Shown piece after piece: positions 9,936 to 19,024 of a DNA stretch of 64,000 nt. This DNA is from Roseibium album. GTDB lineage: Bacteria; Pseudomonadota; Alphaproteobacteria; Rhizobiales; Stappiaceae. The notes beneath the pieces are model-generated. The model saw only the letters and a list, made by a program, of their open reading frames with translations. It ran no database searches and was not told the origin of the DNA. The translations under genes and the position numbers were made by a program. The stretch's first letter is position 1; each line of letters opens with the position of its first letter. The DNA lies in contig NZ_CXWE01000002.1 in the NCBI RefSeq assembly GCF_001404515.1, forward strand, positions 620,001 to 684,000, written 5' to 3'.

Positions 9936-10289
9936 TCAGAGAGCCTTGGCTTTCGAGCACGAACCGGAAGTGAACAGATCGGCGATCGGAGCACAGAGTT
10001 CCGGATTGCCGCCGCAACAATCCTGCAGGAGATAGGTCACCAGAAACTGCATTGTCGTCAGATCGGAACTGTAGTGAATGGAGCGCCCGTCGCGTTCTGC
10101 CTGAACAAGACCGGCACGCGACAACGCAGCCAGATGGGTCGACAGGGTGTTCGGGCGGACTTCAAGCGCATCTGCGACGGCACCGGCAGTCATGCCTTCT
10201 TTACCCACCTTCACCAACAGGCGAAACACATCGAGTCGCGTTTCCTGACCAAGGGCAGCAAGAGCATCAAGGGCTTTATTTTTTTCCAT
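9936..10289 (-). CDS. arsR: ArsR family arsenic-sensing repressor
   Basis: The 117-residue protein has the winged helix of SmtB/ArsR repressors (LGQETRLDVFRLLV, then ALEVRPNTLSTHLAALSRAGLV). A cysteine set at Cys91, Cys92 and Cys99 near the C-terminus is a probable As(III) site, similar in style to the C-terminal site of Acidithiobacillus ArsR rather than the classic helix-4 ELCVCDL box. Arsenite binding would release the operator and induce arsC and aqpS. The start codon lies at the edge of a nested inverted repeat (10287-10320) and no Shine-Dalgarno sequence precedes it, so the message may be leaderless. Confidence 0.92.
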   Translation of the reverse strand: MEKNKALDALAALGQETRLDVFRLLVKVGKEGMTAGAVADALEVRPNTLSTHLAALSRAGLVQAERDGRSIHYSSDLTTMQFLVTYLLQDCCGGNPELCAPIADLFTSGSCSKAKAL

Positions 10290-10320
10290 TGTTCGAGAAT
10301 ACTCGAAATAACGAACAATG
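10287..10320 (-). promoter_or_regulatory. Probable arsR promoter with nested palindromic operator
   Basis: An outer perfect 9-bp inverted repeat CATTGTTCG (10287-10295) / CGAACAATG (10312-10320) encloses an inner perfect repeat TTCGAG-AATA-CTCGAA (10292-10307). Read on the minus strand, TTGCAT (10323-10318) and TATTCT (10301-10296) are 16 nt apart and could be the -35 and -10; transcription would then begin about at the A of the arsR ATG. Confidence 0.6.
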
Positions 10321-10374
10321 CAATTCAATTTGTGCACCAAGGTGGTTTTCAGAAGGGGGTTTCGGATGATCGGA

Positions 10375-11745
10375 TCAGGCGTTTTCGCGCGGACCGGTGC
10401 GGAACACCAGCAACGTGAAACCGAGCAACGCAAGAAACAGCGCAGCTGCCACCCCGAACACGGCCTGGTAGCCGCCGAACGGAAAGACAGCGCTCGAGAT
10501 TGCAAGGCCGATCGTTCCGCCCGAAATCTGTGAAGCCATGGAAACACCCCCACCCTGCCCGTGTTTGTGTTCCGGCAGCATGGCAAGGATAGCTGCTCTT
10601 GTCGGGATCATGACGAAAGGAAACACCGCGCCGGACAAGGGCAAAATGCACGCTACCAGCAGGAGGTTTTTCAAAGGCGCAACGACCGTTAACCAGATCA
10701 GACAGACGCCCAGTCCCGTGATGCCGATGAGAACAAGACCCTTGTAGGACATTTTCTTGGTCATACGCCCGCAAACAAGCGCAGCCGGAGGCTGCAGAAT
10801 CGGTGACAGCATGACCAGCGCACCAGCCTGCAAGGGTCCAAGGCCCAACTCGGTCTGCGCGTAAAGGGCGATGAAAACAAACAGGATGATCTTCGAATAT
10901 TGCGCCATCAGGATGGTGAGGTTACTGCTTGTAAAGACCATGTCTCGAAACAGTTGAACTTCGATCAGCGGTGTTCTCCGGCTGACTTCAACACGGCAGA
11001 ACAAGACAAGCAGCGCAACTCCAGCCACCAGAAACCCCGGAATGCGTAGATCTTCCCAGCCCCAGTTGTTGGCCTCCATCAGCGCAAACACCACGCAGAA
11101 CATGCCCACTGCAATCAGCAGCAGCCCGATCCAGTCCATCCGTTGACCGGCGGGGCGATCGATCTCGCGCCAGGTCAGGGCCACGATCGTACCGACTCCG
11201 ACCGCAATCAGCGGGTTGATCCAGAAGATCCAACGCCAGGAGACAAGTTCTGTCAGCAATCCGCCAGTTAAGGGTCCAAGTGCCAGAAAAGTTGTTCCGA
11301 CCGCCCCGCCGACCGCGAGACCAAAGCCGCGCTGTTCTTTGGGAAAGGTCATGCCGATCATGGCCACGTAGAGCGGAAAAATAATAGCTGCACCCAGACC
11401 CTGCGCTGCGCGCGCTGCAATCAGAATGGAACCGGTTGGCGCAAAACCGCAGACAAGAGAACACACGCTGAAGATTGTCAGGCCCGTCAGAAAGACGCGT
11501 AGCGTGCCGAACAGGTCTGCCAGCCGTCCTCCGATCGCAACAAACGCAGCAAACGTCAGAAGGTAGGCATTGACGACCCAGTGGGCTTCTGTATTCGACA
11601 GGCCGAAAGACTTTTGAATGGTCGGCAGCGCCACCCCGACAACGGTTTCGTCCAGAAGGACGATGCCAAGCACGCAGCTGATCGCACCCAGAAGCCACCA
11701 TTTGCGATTTTGTTCGTCGATCAGATGCATAAAGGCCCTCGGCAC
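10375..11745 (-). CDS. MFS transporter, DHA2 (14-segment drug exporter) type
   Basis: The 456-residue protein has about 14 membrane segments. The first repeat carries LLDETVVGVALPTIQ and the motif A-like GGRLADLFGTLRVF, both typical of EmrB/QacA-type proton-drug antiporters; LGPLTGGLL is the antiporter motif C region. It precedes arsR by 85 bp on the same strand, so it may be read through into the ars genes, but the arsR promoter lies between. It is not ArsJ-like in size and has no GAPDH partner. Substrate unknown; a role in metalloid or drug efflux is inference. An alternative start is MHLIDEQ at 11730. Confidence 0.83.
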   Translation of the reverse strand: MPRAFMHLIDEQNRKWWLLGAISCVLGIVLLDETVVGVALPTIQKSFGLSNTEAHWVVNAYLLTFAAFVAIGGRLADLFGTLRVFLTGLTIFSVCSLVCGFAPTGSILIAARAAQGLGAAIIFPLYVAMIGMTFPKEQRGFGLAVGGAVGTTFLALGPLTGGLLTELVSWRWIFWINPLIAVGVGTIVALTWREIDRPAGQRMDWIGLLLIAVGMFCVVFALMEANNWGWEDLRIPGFLVAGVALLVLFCRVEVSRRTPLIEVQLFRDMVFTSSNLTILMAQYSKIILFVFIALYAQTELGLGPLQAGALVMLSPILQPPAALVCGRMTKKMSYKGLVLIGITGLGVCLIWLTVVAPLKNLLLVACILPLSGAVFPFVMIPTRAAILAMLPEHKHGQGGGVSMASQISGGTIGLAISSAVFPFGGYQAVFGVAAALFLALLGFTLLVFRTGPRENA

Positions 11746-11813
11746 AAGTCCGAGAGCCTATCGCAGTTCAGGCGGATGAAAAACACTTCCGGTCTCGCCA
11801 AGCGGCCAGCCCG

Positions 11814-12644
11814 CTAAGCTGCCTTCGCCGCCAACCGTTTTCTGATGCTCTCGATATCGGCCTGCGGGGTCGCGGCAAACAGCGTCTTGGTATAGTCATG
11901 CTGAGGGTTATCGAAGACCTCCTCGCGCGTGCCGTATTCCACCACTTCACCGAAATACATGACCATCACCTTGTCGGCGATGTAACGCACCACGGAAAGG
12001 TCATGCGAAATGAACACGTAGGTCAGGCCCATTTCGTCCTGCAAGTCGGCAAGAAGGTTGAGGATTTGCGCCTGCACGGAGAGATCGAGCGCGGACACCG
12101 GCTCATCGAGCACCAGAAGTTTCGGCTTCATCATGATTGCGCGTGCTATCGCGATACGCTGACGCTGACCACCTGAGAACATGTGTGGATAGCGTCCGTA
12201 ATGTTCAGGCAGCAATCCGACCTTCTGCAACATCTGCAGCGCAAGGTCCTGTCTTTCCGCTGCCGGCATGTCGGTATTCAAAAGGAGCGGTTCTTCCAGA
12301 ACGTGACCGATCTTCTGGCGCGGATTCAGCGACCCGTAGGGGTTCTGGAAGACAATCTGCACCTTCTGCCGCATTTCCCGGGAAATACCTGTCTTCGAAA
12401 TGTCGATAGGCAAACCGTCAATCTCGATGGAACCGGAAGTCTGTGCGTCTATCATTGTCAACATGCGGGCTAGCGTGGACTTGCCACAGCCGCTTTCGCC
12501 AACAACCGCGAGCGTGGAACCGCGCGCGACATCAAGACTGACACCCTTGACCGCGGTAAGCGTCGATGCCGGCTTGAACAGGCCGCCCTTGATGTCATAC
12601 GTCCGGTAGACATCGCGGACCTTGAGGATCACATCTTCGGACAA
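11814..12644 (-). CDS. dppF: Dipeptide ABC transporter ATP-binding protein DppF
   Basis: The product (276 residues from the TTG at 12644) has all ABC motifs: Walker A GESGCGKST, signature FSGGQRQRIAIARA, Walker B LLVLDEPVSALD, and the oligopeptide-family C-terminal extension ending in TPQADIESIRKR. The TTG at 12644 has a GGAGG eight bases upstream and overlaps the dppD stop region; the longer reading from 12668 has no ribosome site. It pairs with DppD to power dipeptide import and is the last gene of the operon. Confidence 0.9.
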   Translation of the reverse strand: MSEDVILKVRDVYRTYDIKGGLFKPASTLTAVKGVSLDVARGSTLAVVGESGCGKSTLARMLTMIDAQTSGSIEIDGLPIDISKTGISREMRQKVQIVFQNPYGSLNPRQKIGHVLEEPLLLNTDMPAAERQDLALQMLQKVGLLPEHYGRYPHMFSGGQRQRIAIARAIMMKPKLLVLDEPVSALDLSVQAQILNLLADLQDEMGLTYVFISHDLSVVRYIADKVMVMYFGEVVEYGTREEVFDNPQHDYTKTLFAATPQADIESIRKRLAAKAA

Positions 12645-12645
12645 G

Positions 12646-13482
12646 TCAGAATCCTCCCGCTTCGGCAAAGTCGCTCACGGTCGGCAACCGGTCGCCGGTC
12701 GCGTTTTCCGGCAACGCCGAAAGCAACGCCTTGGTGTATGGGTTTTTCGGGTTTTCAAAAAGAGACAGCACGTCCGCCTCCTCCATCTTGCGGCCCTTGT
12801 ATTGCACGATCACGCGATCGGCCGTTTCAGCAACGACACCCATGTCATGGGTAATCATGATCAGACCCATGCCGCTGTCCTGCTGAAGCTTGACGAGAAG
12901 GTCCAGGATCTGTTTCTGGATCGTCACATCAAGCGCTGTTGTCGGCTCGTCCGCGATCAGCAGTTTTGGCGCACAGGCAATCGCCATCGCGATCATCACG
13001 CGCTGGCACTGGCCGCCGGACATCTGGTGCGGAAACGCATTGACGCGTCCCCCAGGATCGGGAATGCCGACCGAAGTCATTAGCTCGATGACCCGATCCT
13101 TGACCTGTTTGCCTTTCAGGTCCGTATGCGCTTTGAGCGTTTCGCCGAGTTGAAACCCGACCGTAAAACAAGGGTTGAGGCTCGCGATCGGTTCCTGGAA
13201 GATCATCGAGACATCTTTTCCGATTACCTTGCGGCGCTCTTTTGCCGACAACGATCTCAGGTCAAGGCCTTCGAAGTCCATCTTGTCTGCGGTAATCGTC
13301 GCAGTGTCCGGCAGCAGACCCATTGTTGCCAGCATGGCAACGGATTTGCCGGAACCCGATTCGCCGACAATCGCCAGAACTTCACCGGCATCGACCAGGT
13401 AATCGACACCGTCAAGCGCCCTGAACGGACCCTTCGCGGTATCGAATTCAACCCTCAGGTTTCTGATTTCCAGAAGAGACAT
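12646..13482 (-). CDS. dppD: Dipeptide ABC transporter ATP-binding protein DppD
   Basis: A 278-residue ATPase with Walker [10 protein letters not shown] (about 40-48), signature [16 protein letters not shown] (about 157), Walker [14 protein letters not shown], and the C-terminal oligopeptide/dipeptide extension ([16 protein letters not shown]). It lies 4 bp after dppC and its end abuts dppF, so the two ATPases are translationally linked. Together they energise uptake of di- and tripeptides through DppBC. Confidence 0.93.
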   Translation of the reverse strand: MSLLEIRNLRVEFDTAKGPFRALDGVDYLVDAGEVLAIVGESGSGKSVAMLATMGLLPDTATITADKMDFEGLDLRSLSAKERRKVIGKDVSMIFQEPIASLNPCFTVGFQLGETLKAHTDLKGKQVKDRVIELMTSVGIPDPGGRVNAFPHQMSGGQCQRVMIAMAIACAPKLLIADEPTTALDVTIQKQILDLLVKLQQDSGMGLIMITHDMGVVAETADRVIVQYKGRKMEEADVLSLFENPKNPYTKALLSALPENATGDRLPTVSDFAEAGGF

Positions 13483-13486
13483 TGAG

Positions 13487-14416
13487 TTAGCTCCTCTTCA
13501 GCTTGGGATCGAGCGCATCCCGCAGGCCGTCGCCGACCAGATTGATGGCAATGACGGTTATCAGGATGGCCAAACCGGGAAAGGTCACGACCCACCACGC
13601 ACTCAGGATGAACTCTCGGGCCTCGGCAAGCATCGTGCCCCATTCCGATGCCGGCGGCTGCGCACCCATGCCCAAAAATCCGAGCGCTGCGGCATCAAGG
13701 ATTGCATTGGAAAACGACAGTGTCGCCTGGACGATCAAGGGCGCAACACAGTTCGGCAGGATCGTCTTGAACATCAATCGAATATGGCCGGCACCTGCCA
13801 GACGCGCTGCAACGACGTAGTCCCTGGAACGCTCAGACAATACCGCCGCACGTGTCAATCGAACGAAATGCGGCTGCAGAACAAGCGCGATCGCGATCAT
13901 CGCATTGGTAAGCCCGGGACCCAGAATGGCGACAAGAACCAGCGCAAGAAGGAGCGCAGGAAACGCCAGAATAATATCCATCAGGCGCATGATGAAGGTG
14001 TCGACCACTCCGCCGGCATAGCCGGCGATCAAACCTGTCACGATACCTACAGAGAGCGAAATGATGACGACGATGACACCGATTGACAGTGAATAGGCGG
14101 CACCATGCATCAGACGCGATAGAATATCACGCCCGACAGCATCCGTTCCGAGAATGAAAGTCGATTTGCCCCCTTCTTCCCAGAAGGGCGGAACCAGAAA
14201 ACTGTCCCGATACTGCATGTCTGGATCATGTGGTGAAATCCAGGGAGCAAGCACTGCTATGGCAACCAGCGCGAAAAAGATGATCAATCCGATCACCGCG
14301 CCCTTGTTGCGCGAGAAATAGTACCAGAACTCGGCGAGATTGGCCAAGGTCGCGCTTCGACTGGCAGCCTGGACCTTGTCTGCATCGGCACTTGCTGCCG
14401 GAGAGGTATTTGTCAT
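13487..14416 (-). CDS. dppC: Dipeptide ABC transporter permease DppC
   Basis: The 309-residue inner membrane protein has an N-terminal OppC_N segment (FWYYFSRNKGAVIGLIIFFALVA, split around residue 40), the periplasmic loop with LGTDAVGRDILSRLMHGA, and a BPD permease domain with the EAA loop SRDYVVAARLAGAGHIRLMF. It forms the heterodimeric channel with DppB and sits 15 bp downstream of it. The extended Ser/Ala-rich N-terminus (first 30 residues) is typical of the family. Confidence 0.94.
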   Translation of the reverse strand: MTNTSPAASADADKVQAASRSATLANLAEFWYYFSRNKGAVIGLIIFFALVAIAVLAPWISPHDPDMQYRDSFLVPPFWEEGGKSTFILGTDAVGRDILSRLMHGAAYSLSIGVIVVIISLSVGIVTGLIAGYAGGVVDTFIMRLMDIILAFPALLLALVLVAILGPGLTNAMIAIALVLQPHFVRLTRAAVLSERSRDYVVAARLAGAGHIRLMFKTILPNCVAPLIVQATLSFSNAILDAAALGFLGMGAQPPASEWGTMLAEAREFILSAWWVVTFPGLAILITVIAINLVGDGLRDALDPKLKRS

Positions 14417-14431
14417 CTTGTTACCCTCGGC

Positions 14432-15439
14432 TCAATTGTGTCGGATGCGCGGATTGATGAGGCCGTACAGCACGTCCACAATCAGATTGACCAGCATTAC
14501 AATTCCGGCAATCAGCAGGAGACCGCCCTGCACCACGAAATAGTCACGACGGGAAATGCTGTCGAAGAGCCACTTTCCAATTCCGGGCCACGAGAAAATG
14601 GTCTCTGTCAGGATTGCCCCACCCAACAGCACACCAACCTGAAGGCCAATGGTGGTCACAACCGGAATCAGGGCGTTGCGAAGCGCGTGGAGCCCGATAA
14701 CCGAGCGTGGTGCGAGGCCCTTTGCCCGCGCGGTACGCACATAGTCTTCGCCAAGGACTTCCAGCATGGCCGAGCGTGTCTGGCGGGCGATCACGGCCAG
14801 CGGGATGGTCGCCAACACGATCGACGGCAGTATGAGATGGCGCACAGCCGAGAGAAAGGCGCCCTTTTCGCCTGACAACAGGCTGTCGATAAGCATGAAG
14901 CCCGTCACTTGCGGGAAGAAATAGAGGAGCGAAATTCTCCCCGAAACAGGTGTCCATTGAAGGATGCCGGAGAAGAAGATGATCAGCAGCAGGCCCCACC
15001 AGAAGATCGGCATCGAATAGCCGACAAGGGCAGTGCCCATGATGGCCTGGTCAGCAATGGAACCGCGCTTCACCGCTGCGAAGATGCCGGCCGGAATTCC
15101 GATACAAACGGCCAGAATGATGGCGCAGAGTGCCAACTCGGCAGTGGCCGGGAAGAGCGTCATGAATTCGTCCAGCACCGGCTTCTTCGAAGAGAACGAA
15201 GTGCCCAGGTCACCCTGAAAGATCCCGAGTATGTAGTCGAGATATTGTTGCCAGTAGGGCTTGTCAAAACCCAATTGCTTCATCACCTCGGCCTTGCGTT
15301 CCGGTGTGATGCCACGCTCACCGGCCAGAAGTTCAGCTGGATCGCCGGGCAAAAGCCGGATGAAGGTGAAGGCGACAAAGGTGACGCCGATGAATGTCGG
15401 AATCAACAGGCCGAGGCGGCCTAGAAGAAAGCGGAGCAT
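14432..15439 (-). CDS. dppB: Dipeptide ABC transporter permease DppB
   Basis: From MLRFLLGRLGLLIPTFIGV the permease is 335 residues with six membrane segments and the EAA-type loop LGEDYVRTARAKGLAPRSV. RLLPGDPAELLAGERGITPE is the usual first periplasmic loop of DppB/OppB proteins. An in-frame upstream start at 15478 adds 13 residues not found in the family. It follows dppA after a 116-bp gap that holds a stable stem-loop, which probably lowers expression of the membrane genes relative to the binding protein. Confidence 0.93.
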   Translation of the reverse strand: MLRFLLGRLGLLIPTFIGVTFVAFTFIRLLPGDPAELLAGERGITPERKAEVMKQLGFDKPYWQQYLDYILGIFQGDLGTSFSSKKPVLDEFMTLFPATAELALCAIILAVCIGIPAGIFAAVKRGSIADQAIMGTALVGYSMPIFWWGLLLIIFFSGILQWTPVSGRISLLYFFPQVTGFMLIDSLLSGEKGAFLSAVRHLILPSIVLATIPLAVIARQTRSAMLEVLGEDYVRTARAKGLAPRSVIGLHALRNALIPVVTTIGLQVGVLLGGAILTETIFSWPGIGKWLFDSISRRDYFVVQGGLLLIAGIVMLVNLIVDVLYGLINPRIRHN

Positions 15440-15511
15440 GTCAGGTTCCAGATACGAAGAACCAGCGGAAACTGTCACACATTATGAGAGCATCCGCCGG
15501 TCAAAATGTCT

Positions 15512-15539
15512 GAGGCGCCGGCAAAACCGCCAGCGCCTC
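15512..15539 (-). terminator. Intercistronic stem-loop between dppA and dppB
   Basis: A perfect 7-bp stem GAGGCGC/GCGCCTC with a 14-nt loop lies just after the dppA stop and has no following T-run. This position is typical of mRNA-stabilising or partial-terminator hairpins that raise binding-protein levels over permease levels. Confidence 0.6.
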
Positions 15540-15555
15540 CCAATTTCAAGCGGAA

Positions 15556-17163
15556 TTACTCCGCAATGTCCACGCCGTCGAACCAATGGCCACCGAGCGG
15601 GTCCATCACGTAGCCGGTGACCTTGGAGGACATCGGCATGAAGACCACCGAGTGCGCGATCGTGGCCCAAGGAGCTTCTTCCTTGAAGACAACCTGCGCC
15701 TCTTCGTAGAGCTTCGTGCGCTCCGCCTTGTCGGTCACGGTCTTGGCTTTCTCGATGAGAGCCTGGAAGTCGTCATTGCACCACTGGGCACGGTTGGAAC
15801 CGCCGACGCCATCACAGCCGAGCAGAACGGCCAGGAAGTTGTCAGGATCGCCATTGTCGCCGGTCCAGCCGAGCAGAACTGCTCCGTCACGGTTCTCGTC
15901 CTTGGAACGGGAAAGATATTCACCCCATTCATAGGAAACGATCTCGACATTGACGCCGACTTTGGCGAAGTCGGCCTGAATAACCTCGGCCATGCGGCGG
16001 GCATTCGGATTGTACGGACGCTGAACAGGCATCGCCCAGATCTTCATGTCGAGGTTTTCAACACCGGCTGCCGCCAGCATTTCCTTGGCCAGATCCGGAT
16101 CGTAGGCGTCGTCCTCAACCGCTTCGTTATACGACCACATCGTTGGCGGGATCGGGTTTTTCGCTGCCTGGCCGGAGCCCTGGAAAACAGCGTCGAGGAT
16201 CGCCTGCTTGTTGACTGCGTGGTTCAGCGCCTTGCGGACTTCCTTCTTGTCGAACGGAGCCACTTTCGTGTTGTAGGCGAGATACCCGACATTCAGGCCC
16301 TGCTGTTCCAGAAGGGTCAGGTTGCCGTCGTCGCGGATGTCGGCAATGTCGGCCGGTGCCGGATACGGCATGACATGACATTCACCCGCTTTCAGCTTCT
16401 GCAGGCGAACCGCAGCATCAGGCGTGATGGCGAAGATCAGGTTGTCGATCTTTTCCTTGCCATTCCAGTAATCCGGGTGAGCCGCATAACGGATCACCGC
16501 ATCTTTCTGGTAACCGACAAATGAGAACGGGCCTGTTCCCACAGGTTGCTGGTTGAATTGCTCCTTGGAACCGGCGGCCGCCAGCTGATCGGCGTATTCG
16601 GCCGAAACGACTGACGCAAAATCCATGGCCAGGTTGGCAATCATCGGAGCTTCCGGACGGTTCAGCACGAACTTGACGGTGTTGTCGTCGACCTTGACGA
16701 TTTCCTTGATCAGGTCCGGCATGGACATGCCGTTGAAATATTCCCAGGCGGTGCCCGGTGTATATTCATGCCACGCATGGTCTTTGTTCAGCTGGCGCTC
16801 GAACGAGAAAACCACATCATCGGCGTTGAAGTCACGTGATGGCGTGAAGAAGCTGGTGGTATGGAATTTTACGCCCTTACGCAGCTTAAAGGTGTATTCC
16901 AATCCGTCTTCGGAAACTTCCCAGCTTTCCGCCAGACCCGGAAGCACTTCGGTCGTGCCGCGCTTGAACTCGACAAGCCGGTTGTAGAGCGGCTTGGAGG
17001 ACGCGTCGAACGTCGTGCCGGCGGTGTAAAGCGCCGTGTCGAAGCCTTCAGGAGACCCCTCGGAGCAATAAACCAAGGTCTTTGCGGAAGCACCTGTTGC
17101 CGCGATCACGGCAAGGCTGGCGCCAAGAAGGGTTGCCTTCAAGGTTTTTTTGAAATTCATCAA
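15556..17163 (-). CDS. dppA: Periplasmic dipeptide-binding protein DppA
   Basis: The 535-residue precursor has a signal peptide cleaved after ASA at about residue 27, then KTLVYCSEGSPEGFDTAL, which is nearly the same as the mature start of E. coli DppA. Further shared blocks are YNRLVEFKRGTTEVLPGLAE, IPPTMW and MPVQRPYNPNARRMAE, and two cysteine pairs are kept (YCSEG/AGECH and LLGCDG/QWCND). SBP_bac_5 family; it delivers dipeptides, and in related bacteria haem or 5-aminolevulinate, to DppBCDF. First gene of the operon. Confidence 0.96.
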   Translation of the reverse strand: MMNFKKTLKATLLGASLAVIAATGASAKTLVYCSEGSPEGFDTALYTAGTTFDASSKPLYNRLVEFKRGTTEVLPGLAESWEVSEDGLEYTFKLRKGVKFHTTSFFTPSRDFNADDVVFSFERQLNKDHAWHEYTPGTAWEYFNGMSMPDLIKEIVKVDDNTVKFVLNRPEAPMIANLAMDFASVVSAEYADQLAAAGSKEQFNQQPVGTGPFSFVGYQKDAVIRYAAHPDYWNGKEKIDNLIFAITPDAAVRLQKLKAGECHVMPYPAPADIADIRDDGNLTLLEQQGLNVGYLAYNTKVAPFDKKEVRKALNHAVNKQAILDAVFQGSGQAAKNPIPPTMWSYNEAVEDDAYDPDLAKEMLAAAGVENLDMKIWAMPVQRPYNPNARRMAEVIQADFAKVGVNVEIVSYEWGEYLSRSKDENRDGAVLLGWTGDNGDPDNFLAVLLGCDGVGGSNRAQWCNDDFQALIEKAKTVTDKAERTKLYEEAQVVFKEEAPWATIAHSVVFMPMSSKVTGYVMDPLGGHWFDGVDIAE

Positions 17164-17421
17164 TCTGTTCTCCCCTTGATGAAGAGCATGGACCTTGCAT
17201 CATTGAAGTGTGCAAAGGAGTTAAGTCCAAGCCAGCGCAAACTAAGGCGTTTTTTTGGCAGAAAATCAAGCACCAACATCTTTCTAATTTTACCCTGATT
17301 TTGAAATATTTTTGCTAGGTAAGTTTTGTTGACGTAATTTTTAACACTTTCAGGACCGTTCAAGGAAATGTGATACCGCAGCGTAAGCTTGTTGCTGAAG
17401 TTTCTAAGTCACTGAAAGACT

Positions 17422-17449
17422 GAAGGCTCTCACAGGTGCGAGAGCCTTC
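17422..17449 (-). terminator. Terminator hairpin after glpK
   Basis: A perfect 10-bp stem GAAGGCTCTC/GAGAGCCTTC with an 8-nt loop starts 8 bp after the glpK stop codon. The T-run on the minus strand is weak, but position and stem fit an intrinsic terminator. Confidence 0.75.
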
Positions 17450-17456
17450 AAAGCGT

Positions 17457-18950
17457 TCAGTCCTGATCGGTGCGCGTTCGGTTGACCGCATCCTGCCAAC
17501 CGGCCAGCAATTGTTGTCGGCGCTCTTCGTCAAGCTGCGGTTCGAAGCGTTTTTCAAGCTTCCATTCGGCGGAAAACGCGTCTTCGCCCGGCCAGATGCC
17601 AGCCTTGGATCCGGCCAGCCATGCAGCGCCCAGAGCCGTTGTTTCGGGAACGGTCGGACGGTCGACTGGCGCCCCAAGGATGTCTGCCAGAAACTGCATC
17701 GTCCAATCGGAGGCCGTCATGCCTCCATCCACCCTCAGAACGGGTTTTTCCGCGTCAGGCCAGTCGGCCTGCATGGCTTCGACAAGATCGCTTGTCTGGT
17801 AGCCCACGCTTTGCAGGACCGCGCGGGCGATCTCCCTTGGTCCCGTGTTGCGCGTCAGCCCGAACATCGCTCCGCGCGCCTCGGCATCCCAATGCGGCGC
17901 GCCCAATCCGACAAATGCAGGAACCAGGAAAACGTCGTGATTCGGATCCGCCTGCTCGGCAAGCGTCTGGGTTTCACCTGCGCTCTCTATGAGACCCAGC
18001 GCGTCACGCAGCCATTGAACCGCTGCACCGGCAACAAAGATCGAGCCCTCAAGCGCATATGTCGTCTCGCCGTTCAGACGATAGGCAATGGTCGTCAACA
18101 TCCGGTTCTTCGACCGCACAGCTGTCTCGCCGGTGTTCATCAGAGCAAAACAACCCGTGCCGTAGGTCGACTTCACCATGCCGGGTCTGAAACAGGCCTG
18201 CCCGACCGTGGCGGCCTGCTGGTCGCCCGCCACTCCCAAGATGGGCAATGGTCTGCCGAACAGTTCCGCCTCGGTCGTTCCGAAATCGTCGGCGCAGTCC
18301 TTCACTTCCGGAAGCAGGTTCATCGGTATGCCGAGCAACCTGCACAGCTCTTCATCCCAGCAGTTTTCGTGAATGTTGTAGATCAGCGTGCGTGACGCGT
18401 TGGTCGCGTCGGTGACATGAACCTTTCCACCGGTCAGGTGCCATATCAGCCAGGTATCGACGGTGCCGAATACCAGTTCCCCGCGTTCGGCCCGCGCACG
18501 TACCCCGTCGACATTGTCGAGAATCCAGGCGATCTTGGTTCCCGAAAAATAGGGATCGAGCAACAACCCGGTTTTCGACGTAAATGTGTCTTCCAGGCCT
18601 CTTTCGCGCAGTCCGGCGCAGAATTCCGCCGTACGCCGGTCTTGCCAGACGATCGCATTGTAGACCGGTTCACCCGTCGTCCGATCCCAGATCAGCGTGG
18701 TTTCACGCTGGTTGGTGATACCGATTGCCTCGACACCCGCACCTTTGTCCGGAGCCTTTTCCATGGCTTCACGGCAAACGCGCAGTGTGCTGGTCCAGAT
18801 GTCCGAAGGCGAATGTTCCACCCAACCCGACTTCGGGAAATGTTGCGGAAATTCCTGCTGTCCCACGCTGGTCGGGCTGAAACCGCCGTCAAAAACGATC
18901 GCGCGGCTTGACGTCGTGCCCTGGTCTATCGCCAAAACACATCCGGCCAT
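17457..18950 (-). CDS. glpK: Glycerol kinase
   Basis: The 497-residue FGGY kinase begins [21 protein letters not shown] (phosphate-1 motif), with [10 protein letters not shown] and [19 protein letters not shown], the FGGY signature region, near residue 405. It phosphorylates glycerol to sn-glycerol-3-phosphate in the cytoplasm. Its length equals that of E. coli GlpK. It follows glpD by 74 bp on the same strand, so the pair forms a glycerol-use operon; the likely repressor GlpR is encoded at 42320. Confidence 0.97.
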   Translation of the reverse strand: MAGCVLAIDQGTTSSRAIVFDGGFSPTSVGQQEFPQHFPKSGWVEHSPSDIWTSTLRVCREAMEKAPDKGAGVEAIGITNQRETTLIWDRTTGEPVYNAIVWQDRRTAEFCAGLRERGLEDTFTSKTGLLLDPYFSGTKIAWILDNVDGVRARAERGELVFGTVDTWLIWHLTGGKVHVTDATNASRTLIYNIHENCWDEELCRLLGIPMNLLPEVKDCADDFGTTEAELFGRPLPILGVAGDQQAATVGQACFRPGMVKSTYGTGCFALMNTGETAVRSKNRMLTTIAYRLNGETTYALEGSIFVAGAAVQWLRDALGLIESAGETQTLAEQADPNHDVFLVPAFVGLGAPHWDAEARGAMFGLTRNTGPREIARAVLQSVGYQTSDLVEAMQADWPDAEKPVLRVDGGMTASDWTMQFLADILGAPVDRPTVPETTALGAAWLAGSKAGIWPGEDAFSAEWKLEKRFEPQLDEERRQQLLAGWQDAVNRTRTDQD

Positions 18951-19024
18951 GGCACACCTCCCATTATCTTAGGCTTATTCAAGAAAACTGCCGGAGAGCC
19001 CGGCAGGTCAGATGATTTTTCAAA

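Noticed and set aside
9419..9994. 191-residue version of ArsC
   Set aside because: The first 29 residues overlap the arsR coding region and do not resemble the family; MRNALILC is the normal ArsC start.
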